The translations under genes were made by a program, and so were the position numbers. Shown in pieces: positions 1-13,377 of a DNA stretch of 64,000 nt. Position 1 is the first letter of the stretch. Every line of letters begins with the position of its first letter. Source of the stretch: Neodiprion pinetum (lineage: Eukaryota; Arthropoda; Insecta; Hymenoptera; Diprionidae); assembly GCF_021155775.2 (NCBI RefSeq), contig NC_060232.1, positions 22,761,922-22,825,921 on the forward strand, in the 5' to 3' direction. A model generated the notes under the pieces. That model saw nothing but the letters and a program-made list of their open reading frames with translations. It searched no databases and was not told the origin of the DNA.

Positions 1-2158
1 TCCGTCCTTCCCTCTCTTGCGATATCCCTTGCGTGTTACTTACTTACGTTGCGTCGCCGGAACTAAGCACAATCGGCTTGAGCAGGTAATGAGAATATAT
101 AAATCAATTTGTTGCGTCGTCCCACTCTTGACGAAATTGCACCAAGGTCGTAGAACAGTTCTGCTATTCACTGATGTTGTGAGTCAAGTGTTCGTTTGAA
201 ATATTGGAGCGTATTTTCTTTGTTTAAGCACGTTGGTGGATTTTCAAGACAACGGGATATTGAAATGGAATTCTTTGATAATCGGAGTCGGTATGATAAG
301 GGCTGTTGAATCGTGATTACTACGTTTTACTTCCTTATTCACGGTGAATAATTCAACGCTGATCGTATTGATGTAAAACAGCGATGAGGCTTTGTTGGGT
401 GCTGAATGAATTTAGTGGCAATTACTTGTGTGCCAGTATCGGAATTTTGAGTGAATTTATACGTATATATCCCGGGCGACAATCCCTTTGACATAATGCC
501 CCGAGTGTCACATTTCACATTAACTTTCATTTTTCATATCACACCAGTGATTCCCGGGTGAACCGCATGCTTTGGACTTTGTAACGTTATGTAACACGGC
601 ACAGAGATCATGTTAACGATTCCTGACCTAACGCAGCACAGACCGACTTAAGAATTCGAATTCATTCTGGTCAACTATTCCGTACACCGCCATTGCAGCG
701 ACAATTGAAGCGTTGTTAAAAATGCGCATGCGTTACCAGTTTGCCGATTATGCGAAATTGGCCGATTATCGAAACGATAACCAAAGACAGATAAGAACGG
801 TCTTTTTCCGGACGACACAATCCTCAGAAAAATTGAACCGTCATGTTCCGGATTTTGAACGTTTGTTGAATCGGGCGTAATCGAGCGATTCGAGGAAATG
901 GCACCGCAAGGTACCATAAACGAGGTACAAGTCGGCGTCGAGCAGCAACGATCCCTGGTATCGCCAAGTGGCGAGGTTGTGTCCCTGAAGCAGTATCAGC
1001 AGTACCTAACAACAGCAGTAGCAGCAACAACGTCGGCAATTGCGTTGAGCAGGCAGGGCGTGGCTTCCTAGTGCGGTTTTTTGCGCGCCTAGAATGCACC
1101 TTGGCGACCTTCACCGAGATCAGGATACCCTGCGCGGCTGATAGTCTCACCGATCGTTCCAAATTCGTGAAAAAATATCACACGCAATATCGTCCCTGGA
1201 TAAATTATGGATACTCGGGTTATTGTCTCACTCTCGGATATACTTCATCGCGTCTGTAATTCAATCGGCTTCAAATTCGCGTCATTTCTACCTACTTCCT
1301 AGATATACTTAAAAGATCCGGATAAATTGCGGCACGGTTGAAACACCGTCGATAAGAGATGTTCCGCTGCAAGTGCAAATATCATTATGTCCGCGAATGA
1401 TATAATAATTTACAAATAGGTGGTTGTTTTGTAAGGGCTGCATTTTCTCATACGGTTAATCTTTATTTATTTTTTTTTTCATTTGAAGAAAGTGTAAACT
1501 TATCGATCTAAATTAAGACACATTTATAGGCCACCGAGACACCTTCGAATTCTGGAATATCCATACTGCACATTGTGATTATTTGAAGCACACACATTTT
1601 CAGTTTCTGAGAGATACATGTGCGCTAAAGCGTATATTTACGACGGTTGTAAAATTATAAATACAAATCACTTCGCTAGAATAGAATTTTTCAAAAGTGA
1701 GTTTGCCCAACACTAATTACCATTTAACATCTCAGATTATCCAGTTTCAACAGATGATGTCGGAAGCGTTGAATTGTTGTAAAATAATGTGGGATCCGAA
1801 AAAGTTGGGAAGTAGACGTGCATTTTAGAATTTCTGGAAACTTCAGCCTCGACTCATCAAAATTCAGAACACAGTGACGTCTAACTTGACTGAAAGTTAT
1901 TCCATCTTGCGAGACAAAACAAATTACATTCTTTTTCTTTGCATACCTCATGAATGTGACTTTTTGTCAATTCGGAATTGATGTGCGAAGGTCATAAATT
2001 TTGTCTGGACAACCTCGGATTACCATGAAATTTGTTTCATACATCTAAACTGTATATCTCGATCATGTGCGCCTGATCCGGAGATGGAATATCAAAGAAA
2101 TGAGTCGTTCAGCAGCATGAAATAGTCTAACGTTTCCATTTTATTCTTATTTTTCCAG
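1..2158. other. 5' flank, no supported gene
   Basis: AT-rich sequence with a short GC-richer island at about 880-1160. A plus-strand ORF of 57 codons begins at an ATG at 898 in good context (GAAATGG) and stops at 1071; it is rich in Gln, Ala and Ser and contains several GT dinucleotides that could serve as donors (for example at 909). I cannot tell a first coding exon from chance. Nothing else stands out in this stretch. Confidence 0.4.
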
Positions 2159-2236
2159 AACCCAATCGCCTATTCGAAGCTGCGGACGGAACGGGCGACG
2201 TTGTCAGTCTTCGTCACCTCCGAGGATAAAGACTAA
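2159..2236 (+). other. candidate 3' terminal exon of a plus-strand gene
   Basis: A long pyrimidine tract ends in a strong acceptor (TTATTTTTCCAG, AG at 2157-2158). All three frames after it stay open for at least 23 codons. One frame runs 25 codons to a TAA at 2234-2236 (ends SVFVTSEDKD); another runs to a TAA at 2227-2229 (PNRLFEAADGTGDVVSLRHL, then two residues). The following 1.7 kb is low-complexity sequence typical of a 3'UTR and contains an AATAAA at 3983-3988. No upstream exon was identified with confidence, and I do not recognise the peptide in either frame. Alternatively this is a chance acceptor. Confidence 0.28.
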
Positions 2237-2499
2237 AAATTCACTGCCGAAACCTAGCCTGTACTTAAAAAGGCCGGGGACGACTCTCGGATGACGAACT
2301 ACTCGAAGTCTGCGAGGAACTGATAATTAACAAACTGCCACCGATATGGGTTCACTCAATGCTGATTTGGCTCCGTCCCGGAAGCCAAAATGTTACTATT
2401 AATTATTACTACTATACACACACAGACACACGAACCTACGACAACTATTATTCCATCATCAAACTTGTCTCTTTACTGTTGCTATCGTATTATTTCTCA

Positions 2500-2633
2500 T
2501 TACTACTACTACTATTATTATTGATAATATTATTATTATTATTATTATTTTATTTTTGAAATTTTTTTTTTTTTTTAAATTATCATCATTATTATTATTA
2601 TAATCAATAACATTATTATTCTTATTATCATCT
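2500..2633. repeat. TTA/TAC trinucleotide microsatellite with poly-T
   Basis: Imperfect repeats of tac, tta and atta, followed by a 16-base T run around 2560-2576 and then more att units. This is directly visible low complexity. Confidence 0.9.
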
Positions 2634-2767
2634 TAATCTCGGCTACCTTTACGGCAGCATCATATTGGTCATTCGGATATTTTCATGTTATCTGTTACAT
2701 ATCTCCAAGTACCTAGTTCTTAAGGCAATAGTTCGAATAACTGATTTGCCCCAACCATCGCTCATAT

Positions 2768-2791
2768 GTATATATATATATATATATATAC
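2768..2791. repeat. (TA)n microsatellite
   Basis: An uninterrupted TA dinucleotide run of about 12 units. Confidence 0.95.
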
Positions 2792-3631
2792 TTGTATATT
2801 GGGATCCGACAGCATGTATTAAAAAACGCCAAGAGAGAGCTATCAAATTGTCGAATTTGTATGATTTAAAATTCAAAAAAAAATTAAGGCTGCAATGCAG
2901 TTTTTAAGAATACTATTCCGTGCCTTGATATTCGTATCAAATTCTCCATATTCCCCGGCCGCGTTGGATCCCAATATTTCCGATTTGAAATTCCGATCAA
3001 GTTACACACCCACCGCTTATATAGTGATCCTCTACACGTTTCCGCAAACAAGTACCTATACCTTTATTTTATGTACAATGTACGTTTATGTGTATAGACG
3101 AGTTACCAGCGTTGAATTATTACCCTATATATGTACAGGTACACCGTTCACTTGTTGTATAAGTTATTAATTGATAATATTAGAGTAATGAACTTCGTTA
3201 CATATTAGAATCGTTATTTTCATTGCCATCATACCTAGAAGCTGCATTTTCGAAAGCATATGATCGGATTTTCACGATTCGCTCTGATCTCGACATTGGA
3301 CTATGTATAAAGAGATATATATTTTTTTACTTACATTTGAAGTCAAAGTGAATCGCTTGGAATGCAGAAAGCAGGTTTCCTTACAACGAATGAAAAGAAA
3401 AAAATATAAATAGCGAACGAAAGGTTAAAAGAGACGATCGTCAACTCATTAGCAGAACTGACTTCTATACTACTGATATAATATTTTGGAAACGCAATTC
3501 TCATCGATACATTATATTCGTTACATACGATCTGGCGAATCATTTTGACGTTACTTGAGGTCACGTTCGGAAAATTTCTGGAAGAAATATTTATTTATTT
3601 TCACTTTTTTTTCAAATTCTTGAGCAAAAAA

Positions 3632-3662
3632 GCACACACACACACACACACTCACACACACA
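3632..3662. repeat. (CA)n microsatellite
   Basis: A CA dinucleotide run of about 15 units with one CTC interruption. A related CACACA patch follows at about 3680. Confidence 0.95.
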
Positions 3663-3759
3663 AACAAGCTCGCGAACACAAAACACACACATATACACAA
3701 ATGTGCAGAAGTCTGAATGTCACCCCGACTAAAACAAAGAGATTCTCATATATTATTTG

Positions 3760-3855
3760 TTTGTTTTATAATTATTATTTTTACTATCATACTATTACTA
3801 TAATTATCAATATTATTAATATAATTACTATTACTATTATTATTAATCCTACTTT
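3760..3855. repeat. ATT/ACT-rich simple repeat
   Basis: Interspersed att, act and tat units over about 95 bases, similar in type to the tract at 2500. A (GT)n run follows at 3936-3948. Confidence 0.8.
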
Positions 3856-4199
3856 TTACTCTCGAATTGCAGAAATAAATTATTCTCGAAGTCTAGGGTA
3901 TGCATACATAAATATAAATGAATGTACGAAATAAGTGTGTGTGTGTGTTTTTTTTTAAACAATAAGATCATCATCACTATAAAATAAACAAAATAAGTTA
4001 AATACCGACTCCGCGTGTCTTTGAAGCTTTTTTAACATCGTTCCCAACGGAGTGCGACGCCTTCTCAAGATTCCGAATCGTATCAGTTCTTCTCCAGACT
4101 TTAATGGCCCTGCAGAATGAGGGGTCGCCATACGTGTAGGTACGCTGGTGGCTCCTAACCTTAGTTAAGTTACGTAGGTAGCACGTTTCCTCCGTCTCG

Positions 4200-4930
4200 T
4201 CGGCGCCGCTGCAGGACCCTCGGAAACCGGCGGCGTCGTAATTCGTGCGAAAAACAAATAAGAACAATCGACGATCGGCACGTGGCACGCGCGGCTCTTT
4301 TGTTTTTGCAGATCCCCGAGCGCCTGTTATGTCCAGAGACTGGGTTACTGGGCCCCGACTCCCACTCCTTCGCCCCACCCCCTCGTCCGCCGACACTCGA
4401 CTTACCTGCAGGTGTTGGGACCTACCTTTACACATAGGCCTACGACGCCGCCCGCCGCCCCGAAGAGGACACGCGTTCTACGACTACACGCTTCTAACAA
4501 CTGTGAAGCACGCTGCAACGCCAGCGAAAGCTAAGAGAGATTAGAGTATAAGTGTAAAACAGAGTTCGTTCCCTTGGGACAAGTTCCTCCGGGTGAAAGA
4601 TACAAATTTCTCCTCACTGAATGTATTCCGTGCTGTCTAATTTGCGAGCTGTGCGTACTGTTAGGATTTTTTTTTTTCATTTCACCAACACCTGATCGCA
4701 AAGTCTGCTAAGCGTGCGTGAAACACGCTACGTTTCCGAACGGCCCGGAAGAACGACGTTGGCGCATGCGCGCGGTTGGAGTGCTCGGGTTTACACACCG
4801 GGGCCTAATTTGGCGCATGCGCGTTTTCGCATAGCTCAGTTTTACGCACTCGTCGGGATTAAAGCCAGGACTGCAACGCTCACCTTCGCTCCATGCTGCG
4901 TTGATACTAATACTTGTGCGATTGCGGCAC
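4200..4930. promoter_or_regulatory. CpG-rich promoter-like block with two NRF1/Ewg-type sites
   Basis: This is the most CpG-rich stretch in the left half of the window. Two perfect GCGCATGCGC palindromes lie at 4762-4771 and 4813-4822, 51 bp apart. That is the binding motif of the NRF1/Erect wing family, usually found at housekeeping promoters. On the minus strand a consensus donor (CTGCAG followed by GTAAGT, donor G at 4405) would follow an exon covering about 4406 upward, so a minus-strand first exon is possible. No downstream coding exon was found on either strand, so direction and gene are unknown. Confidence 0.4.
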
Positions 4931-4950
4931 TCGTATTCGTGCTAACGTAA

Positions 4951-7900
4951 TACTTGACTTCGGTTCAAGCTACAAGTTTCTCATTCGTCGGAAATTGCCC
5001 AGTCCATACTTGTAACGCGATATACTATTTCACTGGTTAATCTACGGCCTGATAACGTGTTAATCATGAGGTTTGTTGAATAGAAATCGATGCTTTAATG
5101 AATTTCACTACGAGATAGTCATGGATCGAGTTTTTATCAAATTATTATATTGAGCTGGTACTGAGATGTACACAAATTGAAAAATGTGATAATATGAATT
5201 AATACCGGAATTTTAAACAGAAGACCGGATACCGATACTTCGTTCAAAATCGTTTCAAAATGAGTAGAAGTTTGGTAATTTTTTTCCATTTCAGATCACG
5301 ATGGCTTATTTTATTCACAAACAGATAACCATTTTCTATGAAACCACTAAAACAGGTTTCTGTTTTTTAGCAGTAATTAGCAATTCCATACTTTCATTTC
5401 TTGATCATGATCAATGCTGGTGCAATGTTGTAGAACCAAATATTCAACGATATCAATGTGATAAAAAAAAAGTGTTTCAGTTAAGACGTAGAAAATACGG
5501 TCTGCTGAATGAAATATGCCATCGTAAAGTCGAACGAATCTACTAAGATTTTAAATATTTCAAAGCAATTTGAAATAAGTCATGGTTATCCAAGCTTCTA
5601 TTTATAATGTCCTTATTCTCCATTTTTACATTTTTACCGACATTTTCGTAGCTGGCCAATATGATAATTTAATAAATACTCAACGTCCGCGTACCTACGT
5701 AGCACAGAAATTGATAAATTTTATGGATTTTCGAGCAACTAATCTCTAAATATTGTTCAACTCGATTGCAACATCGTGACGGCGCGATAATGCATGTAGC
5801 GTCTAAATGTGTGTTATATCTATCTACCGATGACAAATTCGTCCTTCAGATTTTTTTTTCGATCATTGCAGCTACATACCATATAGGCTGCTGGGCACTC
5901 TTTATTTATTGATCGTGTTTAGTTTCCTTCTTTTCTTTATTTCTTCGTTCGTCTCGCGTTTTTTTTTATCATTTTACAAAGCTTCTTTTTTCCCGGTACG
6001 TTTTTTTTTTTTTTTTTGACACTTCCAAGGTTTCAGTCTATCTTATTGCATATCCTGATCCTTATCGACGGTTACATATTCGCTGGTGGCTGGTAGGTCA
6101 GGGGTACGCTTTTCAGAGACTCTGGATGGCTACATGATTTCCGGGTCTTTCTCTGTCGCTCTCTTTCTTTCTTCATGTATTGTATTATATTCCATAATTT
6201 GGGCTGATTTTCTTTCTGCTTAACTTCTCGTCAGACGGCGGGATCGGGGATGTCAATTGTTTTTTTAAGCTTCGTTTGGGCCAGGTTACAATATTGACGG
6301 AACCACATATCCATAAATTCGAGTACGAGTATCTTCTTTGAGTAAATCATCACCTTGTTTTAAGAAATTTGAAAGAAGACAACGGCTGTGCTCAAAGTCC
6401 CTGTAACACAAAAGTTGTACCCTGAGAAAGAACATAGTCGAATATGAACTTACTATAGAAGTTGTGTGCTTGGAAGTAAAATTTAATCAGTGTAGTTTCG
6501 TTTTTTTGGATCTTGAATCAATTGATTTCCACGAGAACAACACACAGTTGAGTAAATCATACGCAGATAGTTTTGTAATCAAATATAATCATTCAATCGA
6601 TAAAATTCAATCAATCAGTTTTCTGAACTATCCTATACATCTGTGAAAATATTGTGTCAATAATAATGAAATGCATAATTCGATCTATAATTCTATATCT
6701 TCTGAAATATCGTATCAGTCTATAAGAATGTATAAGCCATAGAGTCAGTGAAAAAATTAGTCATAACGATAAAAACTTAAACCATTGAGTAAACTGATTA
6801 ACGAAGCGAATCAATCTTATCAGTTCATGCAATTATACGTGTAGTGCAACCGTACTCTCTAAATGCTACTGAAAATCATTGTAAAAAAATTTTTATTAAA
6901 TTTATATATTTATATTAAATTAAATTCTATATTCTCTAACGCATTTTAGCAATAAATCATACTTGCAATGCTGTAGAGCTGAAAGTTCACCTCGTCAGAA
7001 TCTGAAGTTTCCTTCTCGTAGATCGCCTTGACATTATCAATAACTGATTGTAGATTATAAATCGAACTCTAAGGTGTATAGAAATAGCAACGAATGTTAT
7101 TACAATAATGTTATTACTCGTCGTCACGTCGTTCATTTTGCAACACATTTCTGATTGTCATCCTTTAATTGTTTTTCTAGCATGTAAAAAGACTGACTCT
7201 TATTTTTACCACCGGCTTTTTGTCTACTTGTACAAGTACATAAAGCATGCGAGTAAGCGCGGCAAAAACATTTTGATACGTGAATGGAAATAGTCTACAA
7301 GAAAAGGACGAAAAAAATAACTATACGAACATTTTTCGCGTTTTTGTCCTTGAGTAATTGAGAGTATGTGATATTTTTACTAAATTTTTTTTAGCAATAC
7401 TCCCGATTTTGCTCGGTGACGAATAATTTATTCTTTGATCTGTCGCATGAATCAGAAAATATTTCAAACTCATTAATTATATCTAGTTTGACAAAATTTA
7501 AGGTGCATTAGAACTAATAGATCAGGGTGGAAAAAAGTCGCGACTAACGTTTCGTTAGAAATTATGTAGAATTTCAATGCGTGTGAACGGAACCGATGTT
7601 CTACTAAAATAAGATCCCACGATGGACATTATAGACCTCATCGCTGCTCGAAATACCTTTTGCAAAGTATCCGGCAGTCAGTATCGAGTAAAAACTCTGC
7701 CAAAGTAATTAGCGGCGGTAAAATCTTAGTGTTTGGATGTATATTCACACGCAGTTTCAAGCCAGCGCAACTTCAGTACAAAATGAAAGGAACGAGCAGT
7801 GCCAACAGTCTACAGGTATGATGTACCTTGTACTTAACGAGAAAAAAATTTTTCAAAAGAAAACTGTCGACTATGAGGTCTACAATAAACGTTCCAACTT

Positions 7901-9330
7901 TCTGTTTCAATGTACGATGTGTAAAAAAGGACTGAAATTTATGAGATTCGTCGGTTGCTCGAGACGATCCATTACCAAGACGGTCGGCAATAATGAACCT
8001 TTGCTTCTCGGTTTCTTCGCACCGTCTCGTCGGTCAATCTCAACGCATTTTGCGGTAGGCGTGGGGCGCCTACGTAAATCTTATACCCTCGCCACGTTTC
8101 TCTAGGATGTTCGTTCCCGTTTCTGTGTTCTTCAGCAGCATCACGGTACATCGGGTCGGTCCATTTCGTCACGGCAATCCAAGCCGATCGAAGTGGACTC
8201 GGAGACGGCGGAACACATTACACGACACGGCGATGCGAACGTGTGGCTGTGCGCTGGTAGATGGAACCATGACATCGCGCCAAAAGAATGAAGAAAGAAG
8301 AGGAAGGGAAGAGAGAAAAAAGTATGTACAGGAGGTCGATGGACCGATTTCTTCAGGGGGTAAACCCAAAAAGAGATTCGCCAGACGGGCGAAAGAATAA
8401 AAAAAACTACAGTGTTAGTATTGCGTTGGCTAAATAATTTTGCCACTGTGTGCGAAGTGGAAAGTTTAATTGCAAGTATGAGATGCAATCAAGAAAATCT
8501 TTTCTTTTGGATTTCTTTACACGTATTCAGATGAATAATGTTGTACGACATTTACTCCGTACGTGTTAAGATCTGGTTCCTATTATTTGAACCGATTGAT
8601 ACTTGCGTGTATCAAGTCAATGATTAAGCACACCTGTCTGAAATGTATTTAATATATATTCGCATGGTATATGCACTAAACTACATGGCGAAATTATCAG
8701 GTCATTAGTTCATGTGGAAAATTGGTTTCTTTTTTTTTTTGTTTTTTCAAAGTTCTGTAACTAAATAAAGTAGTGGTGGACGTAGGTTTATATACGCCCG
8801 CACTGAGAAGAATTTCATTTGTTATAGTAACTAGAAAAATTCAGTAAAACCTCTGAAATGATGACGCGAATGACTACCAACACTACTTTTAAAATTAAAA
8901 AGTATCTTGTTCAAATCACATTTTCAAAAATTAACACTACGATTCTTACTCGCCGAGATATTGTGAGAGTCAGATAGTGAAGATAGTACGGTGATAAGCC
9001 AGACGCGGCGTTTGGGACGACGATGATGTGGGGGACGGGATTCGCGGTAACGCAGAAAGCATTCGACGATAAGACGCCGTACGAATAGCAGAGTGTCCGG
9101 TAGTCATTGTTTCTCTTTCTCTTATCCCGGTAAAATAACATGAAGTGAAAAATACATCTACGAAAATGAACATTATCAGACGAACTTCGACGACGACAGA
9201 CAGAACAAAAGTTGGATGAACGTAAAGAAGCAAAGGTGGCCGGAGACTCGAGGAAGTGGAATAGACTCGCAATAGCAAGCAATGGAATGGGATGAAAATG
9301 GAATGGGAGTGTATTTTAATCCTTCCGAAT
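4951..9330. other. gene-free stretch
   Basis: AT-rich with scattered homopolymer T runs (for example 6000-6018). The ORFs here are short and unlike any family I know. A fragment of the MITE family described at 13679 lies at about 8801-8850 (starts CACTGAGAAGAATTTCA). Nothing else is supported. Confidence 0.5.
8801..8850 (+). mobile_element. terminal fragment of MITE family A
   Basis: About 50 bases match the left end of the complete copy at 13679 (cactgaga, then atttca, then taactagaaaaattcagtaaaac). The similarity stops abruptly after the shared aaaac. It is a remnant of one terminus only. Confidence 0.6.
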
Positions 9331-9530
9331 GAATGGATGGATGAATGAATAATTTTTTAATGATTTCTATTTACCATTTTATTTATACACCTTTGATTTA
9401 TTTATTCGTTATTTTAATCTTGAGAGTGAATGGATGGATGAATGAGTGTTTTTTTTTTTTTTTAATAATTTATTTTTACACCTCATTTTTTTTTTTTACC
9501 ATTATACATCCCTAATTTATTTATTTATCC
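9331..9530. repeat. two-copy tandem duplication, about 95-103 bp units
   Basis: Copy one (9331-9425) and copy two (9427-9530) each start with a GAATGGATGGATGAATGA block. Each continues through a T-rich stretch, then taccat, then acaccttt/acatccct and tttatttatt. The copies have diverged mainly by T-run expansion. The spacing of the shared blocks shows a single duplication event. Confidence 0.7.
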
Positions 9531-12500
9531 GGTACGAGAACGAATGTGTCTCATAGTTGAACGTGTTCATGATGTGTCTTGAGATTGACGATTTGCTATT
9601 GAGAACTTAAAAGTCGATAGTTTATCCAACGTAGCTGTAAATTGTAACAATGAAAAAACAAATCGTCACAATGTTTAGTTTCAAACCCAACGACCGTCTG
9701 CCAAGTCGCCTCCTGCAGTAGCATTAACGAAGGTGTACCATTGCATCTGCTGTCTTTGCGGGTTGGTATGACCGTTAAAATGAAACGTGGTCTCCGTGCC
9801 TTATATTTTTTAGCGTACTAAAACTGCATTCTTTTGAATCTTGACCGAATTCATTCATTTTCCTCACAAGTTCGAATATTCCTACTTGGGATAACGTGAA
9901 ATAAAAACTTGTAACATCGTTGAAACAAACATACAAGCCAATCCTACTTTTTTGCAATTTACAAGCTGACCTCAGACCCTGAAGTAAGACGGATTCAAGG
10001 ACTTGTGTGTGTTCCGAATGATTTTTTTCACTGCTTAAACGCATTACGGTAGTTTACCATTCCTTTGAAGTATAATCAGATCAAACGTCAGGATCATCAG
10101 TGAGACATCGCATCTCACAGCAGCGGCTTCACTCCAGGTCAAAGTGGTTGTAACAGAATACAGACCACATCGTTTGTCGAAGATCTCACAGATTTGGTGG
10201 AAATATTTTTATCACAGTTATGCCATTCGTATATGAGCGCCAAAAATTCAGACAGGTTAGTTTTTTAGCATACAAATCCATAGTACATTTGATTGGTGGA
10301 CGTTTTTTTATCTCTAATGTGAATATTGTTTAAGAGTGAGAAAATTTTTTCATTCTAATATGATATGATTTATTCGTAAACTTGGTCGGAAAATGGTCAC
10401 TCATCAATATCAGCCACAGAATTTCAAGGGCTCTCAACGAACATGTGGTACATGCATTTACAACAGATAGCTGCTCTTACCTTGACTGCATCTATGTTAT
10501 TCATGAGTAGCGATGTCTCATCAATCCGGTGATTTCATTTGATTATATTTAAAAAAAAAAAAAATACAGTCGACGTCTAGTGGCGTTGTTAAAGTATTGG
10601 TTTGAGGCAAACCAGACCTTCGGCAGTTGTACATTTTGGGAAATCACTATGCTATAAGTGCCCTCGGCTTCACTTTGGAAAGAATAAAAATTTGAACACA
10701 AAAGTGGAAGGATCACTGTAGTGGCAGTGCCAAAGGCTCACTATTAGTGAAAAAGAGAAACGATCAGTCGAATTGTAAATATAAAGGCGAGTTATCAGTT
10801 CATCGAAACAACGAGCGCAAGGTACGATGATGAAGTAACGTGAAGGTAAAGGATCCCCACCTATCGATCCTCACCTGTATCTGGTATGGGTGATTTTTAT
10901 CATAGCATCCCCGGACGTTACTTTATTGATTCTGATTTCAAAAGATAATTATCCAGTACCGGACCTCGTAGAATCAGTTCGAATTCAAATGCAAAGCTAT
11001 TCGGTTACCCAACATGCGATTCAGCACAGCATAATCGCAGTCGCCACACTGCGTAGCGGTAATTGAAAAGACGCTGATTGATCTTTGTGCGAAGAAATCA
11101 TCGGCGTACGACGAATCGTATCGGTATATTCGCAGGTCAATACTTGTGCGACTTTACAAGTATTTGACCGTTGTTATGAGAGCCAATCGTGACCGTATCG
11201 TTGGCTACTACAACCAGTCGTTCACTCTTCAAACGTAAACCTCGCGAAAAGAGTTACGTGATTGAAAGACCGGAAGAATAAAGAAGCCGTTGCGCGTGCA
11301 GAAACGCGGGAATGCAAATGCCTTCCGTTTCAACGGATCCTCTGATGCAGGTTTGGAGCAGGTAACGCGAGGGAATCTACGGTGATGTACCGTTAGGGAT
11401 GAAGATTCGTAACAATTCGCTGACCTCGAAAATTTTTTCGGAACGGAATGTGGACCCCTATAAACTCATAAATATAACCTACGCTCTGCGAAAAAAGGTC
11501 TTTAAAAATTGGCAAACTGTTATTACGGTTCAAGACCTTGGCGAATATTTTTTGGGACCAAGTGTATCAGCAAGTGCTGTGAATAAATTGGATCTGCTTT
11601 TCCCGGAACCTTGTGGCTCCCTGCTGATGCCACCTCTAGCTTCTCGAGGTAACTCGTCGTGACCGTCTCTCTGTTCCCCTCATTTTACTTACGGCTCATT
11701 CCTGTCGCATCTGCTTTGTTCAACGTACGGAGATAGAGAGAAAGAACTAAGAAGGATCGCACCGATACCATCTAGCCATGTGAATAGATCGTGCAGTTTT
11801 CCAAGTCAATGGAATTACTGAGCGAAAGTTCAAAAATTTCAAAAAACATGTACCTGCAATTGGATCGATATTTCGATGTTGCCTGTGCATATTGAGATGA
11901 TTATGCAACAGAGTACGAAACGTTTGAAAAGGCTAAGTACTTCCGGTAGAGGAATTTATGTAATGCTTCAATAGCTGCAAGCATGTAGCCTGCGGAATTT
12001 GACAGTGAGTTAATGGGAATGTACTGGTATTTACACAACAAGTGGTCACTGTGAAAAAAAAATATACGCGGGTAAAAGTAAGATATTAAATTTTTCTAAC
12101 CCCAAGTGCAGACACATTCGTAAGAACGGTAGAGCTTGGATTGTAGAAATTTGTCTTCATCGTTCATGAAAGTGGACAAGCGGTAAGTAATCCAAACGAT
12201 TGCAGGCGGAGAACTGATTCATTTGACATTTTGCTGCCTGTTACGATGGTTATAATTTGAGCAATCACAGAACTATGAGAAAGTCCGACATTGCGATGCA
12301 TCAGAGTAAAACTTACAGCATCACCCATCGAACGGTGCGCGGTGATTATAGGAGGCAAATGACACTGAGAGTTGCGGATGATTTAATGAACTATGCTAAT
12401 TCCACAGCGTTAAATCAAATAATATAAAATTGCTGAATATGTATTATTCATGCGTAAAGAACCAGTATTTCCTTGTATCACTGCCTGCCAAGGATTAAAA

Positions 12501-12950
12501 ATTGGAAATCATCGATGCCGTGTGTTGCATTTCCTAAGTAGTAGTCATAGCAATATACGTAAACCGGAAATTGTCTGAGTATGTACGCAATCGCTTCGAT
12601 GTACTTCAGATGTTGTACTGAGATTCACTTATCAGAGTAATTGCGAAAGATGAAACTTATCGTTGGTGTAGTTTAATTAAAAGGTTCTACGAAACGTTCT
12701 AACTTTTGCGCTTGGAATAGTTTTCGATGAGGGTCGAAATTTATAACTAAGCTATACGTCTCGGTTTGTGTCGAATATATCTGCAGTTAACAAACTTACA
12801 ATTAGTAACAACCATTTAATAATACAACCCGAGAATTGGAATCAATTAATTGAAAAATAATAGATTGCGTATCAAGAAGGTAATTCAATTAGCTCTACCA
12901 GGAGGTCGAAAGTTGGAGGCATGTCAATTGTGCAATTTAAATGTCAGCGT
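9531..12950. other. gene-free stretch
   Basis: I see no ORF with recognisable protein features, no RNA gene and no clear repeat. A poly-A run lies at about 10550. The ORF at 11399-11662 (87 aa) has no recognisable motif and lacks flanking promoter signals. Confidence 0.5.
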
Positions 12951-12954
12951 GACT

Positions 12955-13377
12955 ACACTTTACATGTACTAATATATCGGCATAAGAACTGTAAAATACT
13001 ATTGTACAACACAAGGAAATGTGATACAAGTAATTATTGAGTGTGATTATAGTTGTCGATACCAAAATTTTTGGTTAATGTAACGTGAAATCTGTTTGTT
13101 CCGTTTACAAATTTTTTTTCAGTCGAGTAAGGCTTTGGCATGAATTCATTGTTGCATCAATATCAAATTCTTCCAACATTTACAAGAAAATATACCACCA
13201 GTGACCATAATCAAAAATAATAAGAACTCATACTTGTATAATAAATTTTCTGGTTACAGTTACAGAACTAATTTTCATTTTCCACTCTGGAACTATATTA
13301 TTTGGTTATGGTAGAAAATCCAAATCATTATGAACTGGGTATTATGAACAATTAAAAATTTCTCCCGGTCTGCACAC
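12955..13377 (+). mobile_element. MITE family A, old degraded copy
   Basis: This is colinear with the complete copy at 13679-14105 but much diverged. Shared blocks in order include a tattgttgca-type block, ttacaagaaaatata, ctggttacagtta, aactaattttcatttt, and a degenerate right terminus (aaaatttctcccggtc). The left boundary is only approximate because the terminus is too decayed to place. Confidence 0.6.

Larger units (their letters stand above)
2237..3990 (+). other. probable 3'UTR or gene-free low-complexity DNA
   Basis: There is no credible coding sequence. The stretch is dominated by simple repeats (TTA-type, TA and CA) and homopolymer T runs. AATAAA at 3983-3988 could end a plus-strand transcript coming from the candidate exon at 2159. 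If so, the 3'UTR would be about 1.75 kb. Confidence 0.25.

Noticed and set aside
2688..2876. ORFs across the TA microsatellite
   Set aside because: Ile/Tyr repeats come from the (TA)n tract; both strands are open for the same reason.
4245..4544. Overlapping plus and minus ORFs in the CpG-rich block
   Set aside because: High GC depresses stop codons on both strands. The Arg/Pro-rich composition fits chance; kept only as a promoter-like region.
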